NCBI GenBank assembly: GCA_037127315.1
Contig: JBBBDQ010000420.1
Span: forward strand, 2,938,501-3,002,500
Length of the DNA stretch: 64,000 nucleotides
Direction: 5' to 3'
Origin: Ascarosepion bandense
Taxonomy: Eukaryota; Mollusca; Cephalopoda; Sepiida; Sepiidae
Part shown: positions 21,942 to 32,231 of the stretch, piece after piece
How the letters are laid out: each line of letters starts with the position of its first letter
Position numbering within the stretch: position 1 is the first letter of the stretch
The notes under the pieces: generated by a model
What the model saw: the letters and a program-made list of their open reading frames with translations, nothing else
What the model was told of the DNA's origin: nothing
Databases searched by the model: none
Position numbers and translations under genes: made by a program

Positions 21942-22640
21942 ATCGCCTTTGAATATAATGTGTCTGTGTGTATGTCTTAGGTTTTTCGGGTTGTTTTGTT
22001 GAGGGGAAGGCTTGTATTTTTTTATAAATATTTCTTCCTGCATCATGAGAATATTTGTAGATAGACATTACTCTGGATTTATCTCGATCACATTCGTGTA
22101 AATGTTGGGAAACGCACAATTCCCTGTTATTGGCTAGTTTAATGTTACTTCTGTGCAGGGTTACTCTTTTCTTCGGGCCTTGTGTCGCCCCCAAGTATAT
22201 TTTTGCTCATTCATAGTATTTTAGAGCATAAATTACGTTTTTAGAATTGCAGCTCAGATTTGTTTTTATTTTGAATGTAGATGTATTTACGAACTTGAAG
22301 TGTTTTCCTTCTATATTTAAGTTGCATAACCCACGTCTCTTTTGTTGAATTATGTGAGCCCCTATGTTGCTCGACTTTACTAACCTCATCAAAATTCTAG
22401 CAACACACAACACAACAAAAACAATAAAAAGAACTAGATGACCTGTAGAGAAGAATTGAATCAAAATCGTCGAAGAAATATTGCAGTATAAAGACGAAAT
22501 TAAATTTTGCAAGTCAGTGTAAAAAAGCCCACCGAAAGGTTGCGGGAGAGATTTAACGTGCGAGTGTGAAAAAAAAAAAACAAAAAAAAAAAAAACATGC
22601 ACGCATACGACTTTTCTGACCTGCTCACCACTTATCTATT
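21660..22640 (-). mobile_element. Penelope-like element remnant within a large inverted repeat
   Basis: Arms of about 235 bp at 21660-21900 and 22400-22640 are imperfect inverted copies; each has TCACACTCGCA, ATTTAATTTCGTC and GTCATCTAGTTCTTTTTATT on the appropriate strand. The roughly 500 bp between them codes on the minus strand for the C-terminal part of a Penelope-like polyprotein (see next entry). PLE insertions are known for inverted and partly duplicated ends, which fits this layout. Confidence 0.65.
21945..22420 (-). pseudogene. Penelope-like GIY-YIG endonuclease region
   Basis: The minus strand reads GAHIIQQKRRGLCNLNIEGK and LSCNSKNVIYALKYYE. After a stop and frame change it continues RVTLHRSNIKLANNRELCVS, QHLHECDRDK and IYKYSHDAGRNIYKKI. 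The order C-NVIYALKC ... YIG-T ... R---HRS-I ... VS-HL--C matches the GIY-YIG domain and its zinc-binding linker in PLE proteins, which nicks the target DNA for retrotransposition. The YIG signature is degraded (YLGATQG). Not functional as it stands. Confidence 0.65.
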
Positions 22641-22786
22641 TATACGCGATACTTTGGCCATGAGAAAACAATCTCCATATGTAAAGGCACAATTTTATTC
22701 GATCGAAGAGTCAACTTTAGACGCGAAACATATGTAGCGACAAAAATAACATTATGCACACTTAATATATCATGCGGATAGTATGC

Positions 22787-23082
22787 GAATGTGCGTTGTG
22801 GTGGAGTGGATATCGACTCGGAACGAGTAATCGGGGAGCCGAGTTCAAATTCCAGCTGAATTCTTTGCATTCATTTACGCGCAAATAACCATGTGGAAGG
22901 TATTAACCCGTCTCTTCCCTCCAGTTATGGGTTAAATAACAGGACAGATTGAGTTCTATATCCTTGGCTGGCAACCAGTCTACCGCAGAATGCAATGACA
23001 ACCTACTGCGTAATAATCTTCTGCCCAGTCAGTCATGTCTGTTTCGAGACATGATCGCCCAAGCGTGTTTCACGTATGGTAC

Positions 23083-23085
<3 letters not shown>
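22787..23085 (+). mobile_element. tRNA-derived SINE (family A) abutting (TA)n
   Basis: Full-length, from GAATGTGCGTTGTGGTGGA to GTATGGTACTTA. The last bases merge into a (TA)n tract of about 45 bp that also serves as the target of the adjacent Tc1/mariner element. Confidence 0.9.

Positions 23086-23132
<47 letters not shown>
23086..23132. repeat. (TA)n tract
   Basis: It separates a SINE end from a Tc1/mariner terminal repeat. Confidence 0.95.
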
Positions 23133-23135
<3 letters not shown>

Positions 23136-23732
23136 ATGTGCAAGAGTATTAGAACAAGAAATATTTTATCTTTTATGAAGCATATTGACAGACAATAAAC
23201 AATTTCATTAAAGTAATTGTATTTGATTTGCTCAACAAATGCTTTAGCAAGAAAAATACTTATTACAAAATAAATTTAATATTTAGTATACTAGCCTTTT
23301 GCTTTGATCACAGCCTTCATTCTGTCAGGCACTCACATCACAAACTTCTTTAATGCATCTAATGATATCTCCTGCCAAGCAGCTTGTATTTGTTCCCAAA
23401 GTGTGTCTTGCGAAGTAACATTAGATTTATCAAATTTCTTTATACAAAATATCCCATAGATGTTTAATAGAGTAGTTTCAAAATAACTTGTTTAATAGAA
23501 AATAGGAAAAATTAAATATAACTTCTTTTTAATACATTTCTTTTACGCCTAGTTTTAAATAATCAATATTTATTAGCAATTTACTTGGCTTTTCACCATG
23601 TATTTGAATTTCAGTGCGGTGTTTAGGTAAATCACCCCTGTCATAGTACTTTTGCACACTACTGGTGATTTCAAACTTCATTTTGATGCCTCATAAAAGA
23701 TAAAATAGTTCTTGTCCTTTGCACAGTACTGG
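23132..23732 (-). mobile_element. Internally deleted Tc1/mariner element
   Basis: The terminal inverted repeats are about 45 bp, imperfect: the left one contains ATGTGCAAGAGTATTAGAAC and ATTTTATCTTTTATGA; the right one, complemented, reads CAGTACTGTGCAAAGGACAA and ATTTTATCTTTTATGA. TA-rich tracts lie outside both ends, as expected of a family that targets TA. The minus strand between about 23465 and 23285 codes for QDTLWEQIQAAWQEISLDAL, KKFV-stop, PDRMKAVIKAKG and YTK. This is the C-terminus of Tc1-type transposases (W--I--E-L--L--SMP-R---VI-AKGG-TKY). The catalytic region is deleted. Confidence 0.75.
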
Positions 23733-23735
23733 ATA

Positions 23736-24259
23736 TATATATATATCATTGCTATGATAATTTTAAAATAATGTTATTGATATTTTTTTTATTAAAAGTA
23801 GCATCTCAAAAAAGAAAAAGAAATTAATATTTTTTTCGTTTTGATTTTTCATTATTTGCAGTATATACCTTCCGACTATTTTTTCATCTTTGCTGTTGTT
23901 ATAAAAACGTTTCAACCATTATGCCCTCCGGCCTTCATCACGTATATACCGATCTGGGTAACATTCAAGGAACTGAACTCTTCATTTAATCCACAGCATA
24001 CACAATGTTGTGATAACAACAACAAATATGATGACAATGGTCCGGAAATAAATTGAATAAATTAATTATTTTAATTATTATTTGGTTTTTGAATGAAGAC
24101 GGTGACAGATTATACTCTGTGGGTAAATTACATCGCCCTCTTAATATATAGAGCACAGAAACACAGCAAATAATTATGAGGCTGAGATAGGAATGATTTT
24201 TCGCATACGGCATATTTTCTAGAATATCAAACAAATGTTTTGTCATCGATTAATGGTTA
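23736..24259. other. Unannotated DNA
   Basis: AT-rich; short ORFs have no recognised motifs. Confidence 0.5.
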
Positions 24260-24545
24260 TTGTTGTGGTACAGTGGATATCGGAACGAGAAACCGGGGAG
24301 CCGAGTTCGAATTCCAACTGAATCCATTGTATTCACTTACGCGCAAATACCCTTGGGAAAGGTATTAATCCGTCTCTTCCTTCCAGTTATGGGTTAACTA
24401 GCAGGACAGATTGGGTTCTATAGCCTTGGTCGGCAACCAGTCTACCGCAGAAAGTAATGGCAACCTACTTCTGCCCAGTCAATCATGTCTCTTTCGAGAC
24501 ATGATCGCCCAAGCGTGTATCTCGTATGGCAGTTAACTAACTGAC
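24260..24545 (+). mobile_element. tRNA-derived SINE (family A)
   Basis: Nearly full length, starting TTGTTGTGGTACAGTGG and ending in AGTTAACTAACTGACTA. A short deletion removes CGGCTC after the A box and another removes GCGGGATAAT before the tail. The B box GAGTTCGAATTCC and tail stem-loop are intact. Confidence 0.9.
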
Positions 24546-25413
24546 TACCCTTTACCCAACAAAAAAAAAAAAAGAGATGGTATTTACTGGCCGAACAGTC
24601 AGTACTAGTCTGATTTTTAAAAAAAGTCTCTTAAATCAATTTTTAAAGAAAAACTGTCTAGTAACTGTTATCGCTTATTCCAGTAATGTTGGGGCTTGAT
24701 AACGTCATTATTTCTCTTTGAGTTACAGTTTTATTTTATTTTTATTTATTTATTTATTTATTTTTTCAGTAATGTTTACACTGTACAAGGACTGGATTCG
24801 TTTTTTTGTTTGTTTTTAAGACGAAATGTACAATTTGGTCTAAATATGCTAGAAAGCCTCGTAATATATTTGATGAATGAGTTTTTTATTCCGTCAAGAC
24901 AGACAGTTCCCATTTATTTAGTATCTACAATTTACCATATTTTATTTATTTTGATTCATGACATATCAACCTTAACGCCGACAAGATTTTTAAGATAGGT
25001 TCGTATGAATGGAATATGTATTCTTTCTAAGAAATAAGTTTGTAGATCCGATTTTATTGACGTAGTTTTGTAAAGAGTTTTTATTGCTGGTAATATTTTT
25101 CTACAAAATATTATTGCTGATATTTATACTCTAAATATCTATTATTATACTTTCATAGTGTTTTGAACCCAGTTTGGAATTTAACTATTTTCCCATATCT
25201 AGGGTTCTAACGGGTACGACCACCCTGGGTCAGGACAAGCCTAGGAACAACAATAATTAAGAGGTGGTTCCCCACTTCGCAAAACCACCGCAGACAGGCC
25301 TTGCTAGATGTATTTTATCGTCATACCCAAGACGTGCGATTTACTATGCCTTCTTTGGAAGATACCCGAGTTCTCCACGGTTTAAACCTCAGTGTTATTC
25401 TTCTGTTAGATTG
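24546..25413. other. Unannotated DNA
   Basis: AT-rich, with a GC-richer stretch near 25210-25400 (GGTACGACCACCCTGGGTC) that I cannot place in a family. Confidence 0.45.
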
Positions 25414-25590
25414 ATTACCAAGGCTCGCGTGTACAGTCTTCCCTGATGTTTGACCCATAGTTTGTTGTGGTATTGAATAGAAGGTATAATGCCTTTTCCC
25501 AAGCGCATTTTTACTTATATGAACACAACAGACTAACGTGGAATTTGAACTCAGATTCCTGATTACATTAACCGCATATCTGTTATCATT
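25414..25590 (-). mobile_element. Highly diverged SINE family A copy
   Basis: Ordered traces remain: CCAAGGCTCG, GACCCATAGTTTG, ATAATGCCTTTTCCCAAGCG, GTGGAATTTGAACTCAGATT and CGCATATCTG. They follow the body-to-B-box order of family A on the minus strand. No tail or target duplication is visible. Confidence 0.55.
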
Positions 25591-25599
25591 TAATAATTC

Positions 25600-26422
25600 T
25601 AAAATGAGAAAAATATCATTCATTCTATCGATCTCAGATTTCGCACATTACTGTTGGATAACCTGATAACCGCATTTTTTAAACTTAAAAATGGATGACC
25701 TATTTTAACAAGTGATATCACGAGGATCAAGTATAAGGTTTGCCACCGGAGACGTTGTGAACTTATTAATCTAAAATCGCCAGTAAAATTTCGTACCGAG
25801 AAATTCTCACGATGTTTAAAATCTCGTCATCCCCAAATCACCGTAAATACAAACTTTTTAGTCTATCAAAGCTTTCGTCTACCGGGAGATCTATCCCTGC
25901 GATAAAAAAGACAAACCGGGAAACAGTTCAACTTGAAAAAATCTCGATTTTAGAATTATCTTTCTTTTCACCTGAATGCAACACTGTTCATCTTGTTTCT
26001 TCAGACGAGAAACCCTTCTTTGCAATCGTTGCTCAATGAAGTGTTGCCTAGAGTACAAAGCAACTTATATTTTCCAGAACGACAGTTTATTTTTCACGCT
26101 TAAAATATCCAACGTTAAGATTTCGAATACAACAGAAATGTGCATTAATTAGTTTCTGACCTTGGATATCCTAACTGACATAGCAGTTGATCTCTTTTAA
26201 TAAATAGCTATTTCATTTCTTTACATATTCACGGGCGTATATTTATAGAGATTATGTCTTCATTAGTTCTTTTTATTTAATTGAAGATACTGGAGCTCGC
26301 TAATATCGTATTGCGATGAATTCATAGCCTACATTCAACCAGAAAATGTTTCACAATGATTTATTTGTAAAATTATAAGGTTGCCACGCATAAAAAAACG
26401 TTTTTGTTTTAGTTGGGTGGTC
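25600..26422. other. Unannotated DNA
   Basis: No repeat or gene recognised. A 75-codon plus-strand ORF from 25812 has no familiar motif. Confidence 0.45.
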
Positions 26423-26436
26423 TAAGTAACCTCATT

Positions 26437-26674
26437 CATCATCATCATCATTTATCCATCACACCCAGATGGTGCATAGGGCAGCAACTTTTTGTTGCTG
26501 TTTCTATAACAAACTGTTTTTTACGGGGCAGGGTTGTTAGCCCTGCACCCAACCCCCAAACCTGGAGTACCGCTGGGCCATTCTTGGTCATTACGTTTAC
26601 AGCAACTGGTATCCCAAAATGGTCATCCATTTAAGTACTGACCAGGTTCGATGTTGCTTAACCTCATTAGTATA
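26437..26674 (-). mobile_element. 5S rRNA-headed SINE with (ATG)n tail
   Basis: The minus strand begins GAGGTTAAGCAACATCGAAC, then CAGTACTTAAATGGATGACC and GGGATACCAGTTGCTGTAA, the 3' half of 5S rRNA including the C-box region. It continues into GTTTGGGGGTTGGGTGCAGG, CTAACAACCCTGCCCCGT and CAACAAAAAGTTGCTGCCC, ending CTGGGTGTGATGGATAAATG with (ATG)n. Flanking TAAGTAACCTCATT at 26423-26436 and 26675-26688 is a 14-bp target duplication. The body differs from the composite SINEs, so at least two families use a 5S head. Confidence 0.7.
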
Positions 26675-27172
26675 TAAGTAACCTCATTAGTATATAAAAA
26701 ATATTGACTTATTCATGACTCACTTTCTTTCCAGATAATTCTTCTATCGATATATTGTTACTGATAAACCCAATGAAAATTATTACAATGAATCATATCG
26801 AATAATCTTACTGTATAAGTAGAAATTGAGAAAAAGAATCATTTGTACACTGAAACATTATATACGAGGAGAAATAGATACTCTTTGAGAGTAAATACAG
26901 TGGTTAGATATAAGTGAATTGCATAAGCAATACTCAGAAACTCCACTACGCCCTAAAAGTTTAATAATGCTTACTGTATGCTGGTCTTTCAAAGAGGTTA
27001 TATATTATTCATTTTTCCTCAATAAATGCAACATCGATTTGTGCAGAAATTAAGTGAATGCCTGAAAAATTGAAAAAAAAAAACAAAAAAACATGGACTT
27101 GTGAAGGGAGATGACCCAGTTTCACTGCAGGACAACGCACGACCGCACACTTCTCATTGAACTGCCCAAAAT

Positions 27173-27662
27173 CTTCTTCTATGTGCCATGCTCCTTTAAG
27201 ACGTAGGCGAGCATGGCTCTCCACGTCCCCCTATCCTAGGTAGCTCTTAGCAAGCTTTCTCCTGTTAATCCACCCAAACCCCGTTCTACCACCCACCTGC
27301 TCAGGCCCTTCAAATATGTTGCCCACTGCTTTCTCCTATCTCTCCTTCCCTCTAACTGACCTGTGAGTATCAGATTTTCCAAGTATTCAGAATTAATTTC
27401 TTTTACGCTTCCATCCTTTCTAAATCCTCATTATTGCTCAGATGCTCGATTCATGATATTCGCAGCATCCTTCTGTAGAACCACATTTCAGTTGCTTCAA
27501 GATTTTCTTTCATCTTTCATGATATCCAGCATTCAGTGCCATATTGAAAGACAGACATCACAAAGCAATCCAGAACTCTCTTTTTTGTTTGTAGCGAAAT
27601 TTTCCTGTCTCTTAATACTCTGCTCAGCTTCTGGAGTGCGTCCTTACCATTCCAATTCGCCT
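27173..27662 (-). pseudogene. RTE-like LINE reverse transcriptase C-terminal half
   Basis: From 27662 downward, the minus strand reads KDALQKLSRVLRDRKISLQT, RVLDCFVMSVFQYGTECW, ATEMWFYRRMLRIS, then REGEIGESSGQ-type frames and DRGTWRAMLAYVLKEHGT. These are the thumb region and C-terminus of RTE-type reverse transcriptases. Several stops and frame changes are present. The upstream catalytic palm is absent. The fragment abuts an oppositely oriented mariner fragment. Confidence 0.85.
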
Positions 27663-27689
27663 TCGGATCTTAGTGTTGCACTTTACGTT

Positions 27690-27935
27690 ATCCGTAACCT
27701 GAATTATGAAAATTTGCCTCATCCTTCATGTTCACCTGATATCTCTCCGGCAGATTATCCCTTATTTAAGCATTTTGAGCTTTTCATACGCAATATAAGA
27801 TTTTCTAACAGAGAAGAGGTAAATCGATGCATTTAAACAGTTTATCCTATCAAAGGAAAATATTTTTTAAAGATAGAATGAAGAATTTAGAGTTACATTG
27901 GAAAACAGTCATTCATCAACATGGTGTCGATTTTT
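27690..27935 (+). pseudogene. mariner transposase C-terminal fragment
   Basis: Codons read RNLNYENLPHPSCSPDISPA and DYPLFKHFELFIRNIRFSNR, then EEVNRCI-stop. In the next frame, KENIFFKDRMKNLELHWKT and HQHGVDFY follow. The SPD-SP-DY-LFKHL block contains the last acidic residue of the mariner DD34D triad. The N-terminal two thirds are missing and stops disrupt it. Confidence 0.8.
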
Positions 27936-28033
27936 ACTAAACAAATTAGTTATTTAACATTTCAGAAGCGTTTTTTTCATTGCCTTGAAGTGCATCATTT
28001 CATGTGTGTCTCCTTAATATTTGTAAGAAAGGG

Positions 28034-28038
<5 letters not shown>

Positions 28039-28095
<57 letters not shown>

Positions 28096-28131
28096 GCGCA
28101 CGCACACATACACACACACGCACACATACAT
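28039..28131. repeat. (CA)n microsatellite
   Basis: Long CACA tract with minor CGCG interruptions. The His/Thr-rich ORFs over it are artefacts. Confidence 0.95.
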
Positions 28132-28137
28132 ATTTAT

Positions 28138-28275
28138 ATTGTCATCCGCAGAGAGATCTGTTTCGCTCATCAGTGCGGTTAGAAATCCGATTACTTTTTA
28201 ACCAGAATTGAAACACGACGAACCGGCGTCAGTCGGCTATTCTACCTCTGAGCCATGGGCGCTCGGTAGAAGGGG
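28138..28275 (-). mobile_element. tRNA-derived SINE block (family B)
   Basis: The complement contains GAGCGCCCATGGCTCAGAGG (A box) and a diverged B box, with the GCGAAACAGATCTCTCTGCG end. It is joined directly to a module M2 copy. Confidence 0.8.
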
Positions 28276-28284
28276 CAGCTACCA

Positions 28285-28710
28285 AATTGGAGGCCATGTA
28301 CATTAAATCCAAACAACCCACACTTAATAAAATCACTTTTAAATTTGGCGATAACATATTACATTGCATTTGAATACATGGTTCTGTTGTCATTTCGGGC
28401 TATCACGCAGTGTGACGTCATAGAACCACATTGCAAATTTGCGAACTGCGTTTGTTATTTTTGGTAACTATTGCCGTTGGCTAGCAGAGTTTTATGTCAA
28501 CACAAAATAAAATCGTCGCTGATGGTGGTTGTTATTGTGTTACCGTCTTTGTTACCTCTCTGAAGATGGCTCCTGTGAGCCGAAAACTTAGAAACAAATT
28601 AATAAAAAATTCTCCAAATGTTGGAGAATTTTTGTCTTTATTTTCAACTGAAATTAAAGCCAAAATACGACGCTTAGAACGGCTCATGATTAAACATAAT
28701 AGATATTCAT
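28285..28710 (+). repeat. TA-bounded repeat module M2 (PLE-terminal-like)
   Basis: M2 is a roughly 450-bp repeat seen also at 41440-41890, 42663-43100, 56955-57118 and 59388-59665. It starts GGAGGCCATGTACATTAAAT, includes GTGACGTCATAGAACCACAT and ATGTCAACACAAAATAAAAT, and then CTGAAGATGGCTCCTGTGAG followed by CCGAAAAC. A perfect hairpin AAAAATTCTCCAA-ATG-TTGGAGAATTTTT follows, then GCTCATGATTAAACATAATA and a (TA)n tract. The CTGAAGA-stem-GAAA arrangement resembles terminal repeats of Penelope-like elements. Confidence 0.7.
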
Positions 28711-28715
28711 TGTCT

Positions 28716-28717
<2 letters not shown>

Positions 28718-28766
<49 letters not shown>
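28718..28766. repeat. (TA)n tract
   Basis: Pure TA repeat at the end of module M2. Confidence 0.95.
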
Positions 28767-28771
<5 letters not shown>

Positions 28772-28959
28772 GGAAGCGAAAGAACAGATAGATTGAAACC
28801 TACTGTTCGTTGCATTTACTTTTATAAGAGCACTCAATACTGAGTAGAGTTTACAAAAGCATTGGATATCAGACAATATATCGATTGTTATAATCTCCTT
28901 TCATGAGAGAATGAAAACTGTTGATGTATACGATGAGAAATTCTCTAATGTTTTTGATG

Positions 28960-29535
28960 TTGCAAAAGGAAAGAAGCAAATTTTCTTCATGGTCTTACTC
29001 TTTCTTAGAAATGCTCAAATATGTCTTTGGTGACATGGACACTGGTGTTAAATTTGAATTTCGAACCAGTGACGGACAGTTCATTTGTTCAAATCTAAAA
29101 CACTTCCTCGAACTAGCGTCATTCCTGATTTGCTCTTCGCTGATGATGCTGCATTTGCGGCAAAATCCCCAGAGAAAGCCGCTGCTTTGTTTCATGTAAA
29201 AGTTTTTGGTCTTAACATTAAACATAAAGAAACTTAAGTAATCCACCAGCGCCTCCTTGTCCAAAGGAGATTCGGGTGTCAGACAACTTCCACTAGTTCA
29301 TCAATTCACAGACACTCCTACACATCTCGATGGGAAAGCAAAAATTATATGAAGTCATTTACATATATAGGAAGTGAGATAAATGCAAATTGATTCCTTG
29401 ATAACAAATCGGGCCATCAAAGCTTTTCGGAATCTTCGCCATTGACTATGGAATGACAGAGGTATCAAACTATACATCAAAATACAGGTTTACAAAGCAG
29501 TCGTTTTGACAAGGGGTCTCATTTCAATGTGCCAC
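28960..29535 (+). pseudogene. LINE reverse transcriptase fragment with FADD box
   Basis: Frame pieces read FGDMDTGVKFEFRTSDGQF, VIPDLLFADDAAFAAKSPEK, AAALFHVKVFGLNIKHKET, SFTYIGSEINAN and AIKAFRNLRH. LLFADDAA is reverse transcriptase motif C with the two catalytic aspartates (29136-29147). YIGSEI matches the YLGS motif after it, and YKAVVLT leads to the thumb. At least two frameshifts and several stops break it. It is an APE-type LINE of RTE- or R1-like character; clade undecided. Confidence 0.75.
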
Positions 29536-29559
29536 TTGTCTTTCACAAAAGCTGTCTCC

Positions 29560-29742
29560 GCGTGAACGGTGGTTAATATTTACAATTTAAATGGCTCCAT
29601 ATAACCGTAATTTCTATGCTAACAGTTTCTTCTCTAGCACTGCTCATTTGCGAAACACTATTTCGGCTTTTCAGTCAACCTTTCATCTTTAAAAACTTAA
29701 GTGCAATGTCGATCGTTAACTTCTCTGTTATATAATCTTGTA
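29560..29742 (+). pseudogene. CR1/Jockey-like LINE C-terminal fragment
   Basis: Translation gives YNRNFYANSFFSSTAHLRNT and LKCNVDR-type ending, aligning with NRKFYSNSFFSRASRLWNSL ... FKCRVNRHL. The tail is missing, and it follows the previous RT fragment of a different LINE without spacer. Confidence 0.65.
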
Positions 29743-29744
29743 CA

Positions 29745-30315
29745 AGCCAGCTTCATGTATAGTGCGATACCGAAATTGTTTTACATAAATGTACAATTTA
29801 ACCGGTCACCAAAAATACATGACTTTAACCTCTTCAAAAATTATCTGTGTATAATGCTAAAAACATAATAAAACCGCGCACTATACTCAAATATATAAGG
29901 TAATTCCAGTCCTTTTTAGTGGATATACATATTTGAGTAGACGCAATGTATTTTTTTCGTTAGACATTATAGTTATTCATTTTCGTCTATTGGCTTAAGC
30001 ATTAGAGAAATCTTTGCTGGATTCTAAACTGCTTTTCCATATCAAGACAATAAAACGAACAGGAACAGTGTCGGCTGGACACACACAAACACAGTTATAA
30101 AACAATACGCGATTGACCAATGAAAATCAAGCATCAGAAAAGTGAAAACATCGGAACTTCTTCCTACTACACATGCACACACAATTTCGAGTACACACAA
30201 TTTCGAGTACACATTGTCATTTGATAGCGTCATAGACGATTAGAATTATTACACACGTACATACCTTATATGCATATATATTTACTTATAATATACATGA
30301 CACATGATTGATCAA
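29745..30315. other. Unannotated DNA
   Basis: AT-rich, nothing recognised. Confidence 0.5.
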
Positions 30316-30342
30316 TTTTTGTGTTGTTTTACAACACAAAAA
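30316..30342. other. Perfect 12-bp stem, 3-nt loop hairpin
   Basis: TTTTTGTGTTGT, loop TTT, ACAACACAAAAA. It may be an isolated structure or a terminus of a lost element. No partner element recognised. Confidence 0.8.
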
Positions 30343-30479
30343 TGAAAATACCAGAATTTTCCGTTTTTTGCCTGTTTCTAAGTCTCTGAGTGAGCTTTAA
30401 AGAAGTGAAACATGTTAGATTGATAAACGTTTCTTATGCGTTCTTTGCCTTATGGATTCTTCCCATATTTGATCATTAA

Positions 30480-30480
<1 letters not shown>

Positions 30481-30533
<53 letters not shown>
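30481..30533. repeat. (TA)n tract
   Basis: Pure TA repeat about 80 bp before the hammerhead-like fold. Confidence 0.95.
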
Positions 30534-30537
<4 letters not shown>

Positions 30538-30610
30538 CAACCCCACTTTCACTTAAACATCATATCACCACGAATAAACCGTTTTCACCATTTAATTTTC
30601 ATTCCAACTT

Positions 30611-30671
30611 TGTCACCCGATGAGAAGCGCGTAAAGCAGCTTCGAAACGCGAAAAGTTTTGTGTCGTGATA
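30611..30671 (+). ncRNA. Hammerhead ribozyme-like fold (type I topology)
   Basis: All three helices can be drawn. Stem I is TGTCAC (30611-30616) with GTGATA (30666-30671), with one G-T wobble. The core is CCGATGA (30617-30623). Stem II is GAAGC (30624-30628) with GCTTC (30639-30643). GAAA follows at 30644-30647. Stem III is ACGC (30647-30650) with GTGT (30661-30664), then C at 30665. The cleavage triplet would be the canonical GUC. The only core deviation is C in place of the conserved U4 (CUGANGA expected), which should weaken or abolish cleavage. Hammerheads of this kind are known in Penelope-like element termini. This is a manual fold, not a computed one. Confidence 0.65.
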
Positions 30672-32231
30672 CTATGAATTTATAGACCATTGTAACAACT
30701 ATTACAATATAACGCTCTACATTTGTATCGGGCACTCTTTATAAAAGTAAATGCACGAACAGCAGGTAAAAAAAAACCTATTAGTTTCACAACTTTGTTA
30801 CAATATATATTCCAATTCGCCCTGCGTTTGCGAAAACTATTAACAAATCACAAGGTCAGAAGCTATAACATGTGCGATATCTTCTCCAGAATAAAATATT
30901 TATGCATAGTCAGTTGTATGTTGCATGCACAAGAGTAAGAAATCCTAAGAATTTATTCTTTGCTCTTACAATGAAAAAATAACTTTTCTAAAAAAATATT
31001 TTTAACATGAAGTCCTATAAAGTTAAATTAAATAAGGAAATTAAGTGGATTTTTTGCCAAAGAATTCTCCCAAACAAATCACTTATTCAAATTCCATTGT
31101 TTGGTTTTCGAAATTGAACGAAACATTGAGATTGTAAATCTCGAAAAAAATGTTAGCGATAGCTTAAACAGTACTGTAACAATTTCAATACGGGTTAGCG
31201 TGTTGCAAAAAAAAATATTACAACAGAGAAAAAAAGCAACAATTAACACCCATTTTCCAAAGAATATCAATTGTAATAACAAAGATTAGTGCTTGACTGG
31301 GCAATTGCTTTCATATTGTTTTGCTGTGTTTGTTAGTGCTTCAGGGGGAAAAAGTCGGTCGTTTGAGAGAATTCAAATGATAAAATTATCGACGTCTAAT
31401 GCACCGGCCGGAAGCATATTTTATTGATTGTTCATGGTGATGATAGAATAAGCCTATTTTTTTTCCAGTAGGGCAGGTAAGCATGACAAGAACCCCAACA
31501 AAAGACGACAGACAACAACCATAACTACAGACATTCGTATTGCCTTCGGTGCTGCCCTCAAAGTTCTTAAACACGTCCCAGAACCCCTACCTCCAATCCC
31601 CGTTCTCCGCAGCTACGGGCAAGAGACCGATTAACATGACCAAGTATTATCGACTGAGAAGGTAACCCTGTTTTACTACTTACACAGTTAACTATCATTC
31701 AACCACATTAGCTGTTCGAGTGAAACCAAGAAACGTTGTGACGCTTCATTGACTGTCGCACAATGCAGTGGCGAAGACATAGACCCATGTGTATAGAGAA
31801 AGTTCTATTTGTCAGAAGAGAAACCCGTGTCTTTTTCAAGCTGAACTGATTTGCGTTCGGTGTTAGTTAGTGTAAGAGAAAGGCTTCTGACACATTTGTC
31901 ATGGAGAGATCGCTATCAACTAGATTGACCCCGAATATTTAATGGATGGTTTAAAAACTGCATTGTCACTCAATCACAAAACTTTCCCTTCTTTTACAAT
32001 ATCATTTTTTAATGCATTTTATTCTTTGAAGCTTTGTCAGAAAATGAAGACATTTTGTTCTCTTCTCTATTTTCACATTTTAACCTTTGTCCTTTCGCTA
32101 ATATTACCAACTCCATTTTTTTTAATTTTTCCTTTTCTTTTCTGTTATTTCTTTTTCATTTCTTTGAAGGCGGTATGTACGTTTTAATCTTTGCCAGCAA
32201 GTAAAGATATCATCATTCAATTCTAAAGTGT
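30672..32231. other. Unannotated DNA
   Basis: About 1.5 kb with no recognised family. A GC-richer stretch at 31560-31680 shows no coding motif. Confidence 0.45.

Noticed and set aside
22207..22602. 131-codon minus-strand ORF as one protein
   Set aside because: Its first half is an inverted-repeat arm with poly-F; only the last third is PLE-like coding.
26413..26634. Coding exon on either strand
   Set aside because: Both ORFs are translations of the 5S-headed SINE.
28004..28211. Histidine/threonine-rich ORFs
   Set aside because: They are translations of a (CA)n microsatellite in different frames.
28558..28600. Complete hammerhead ribozyme in module M2
   Set aside because: Core-like bases and stem II are present, but there is an extra base before stem II and no pairing for stems I and III.
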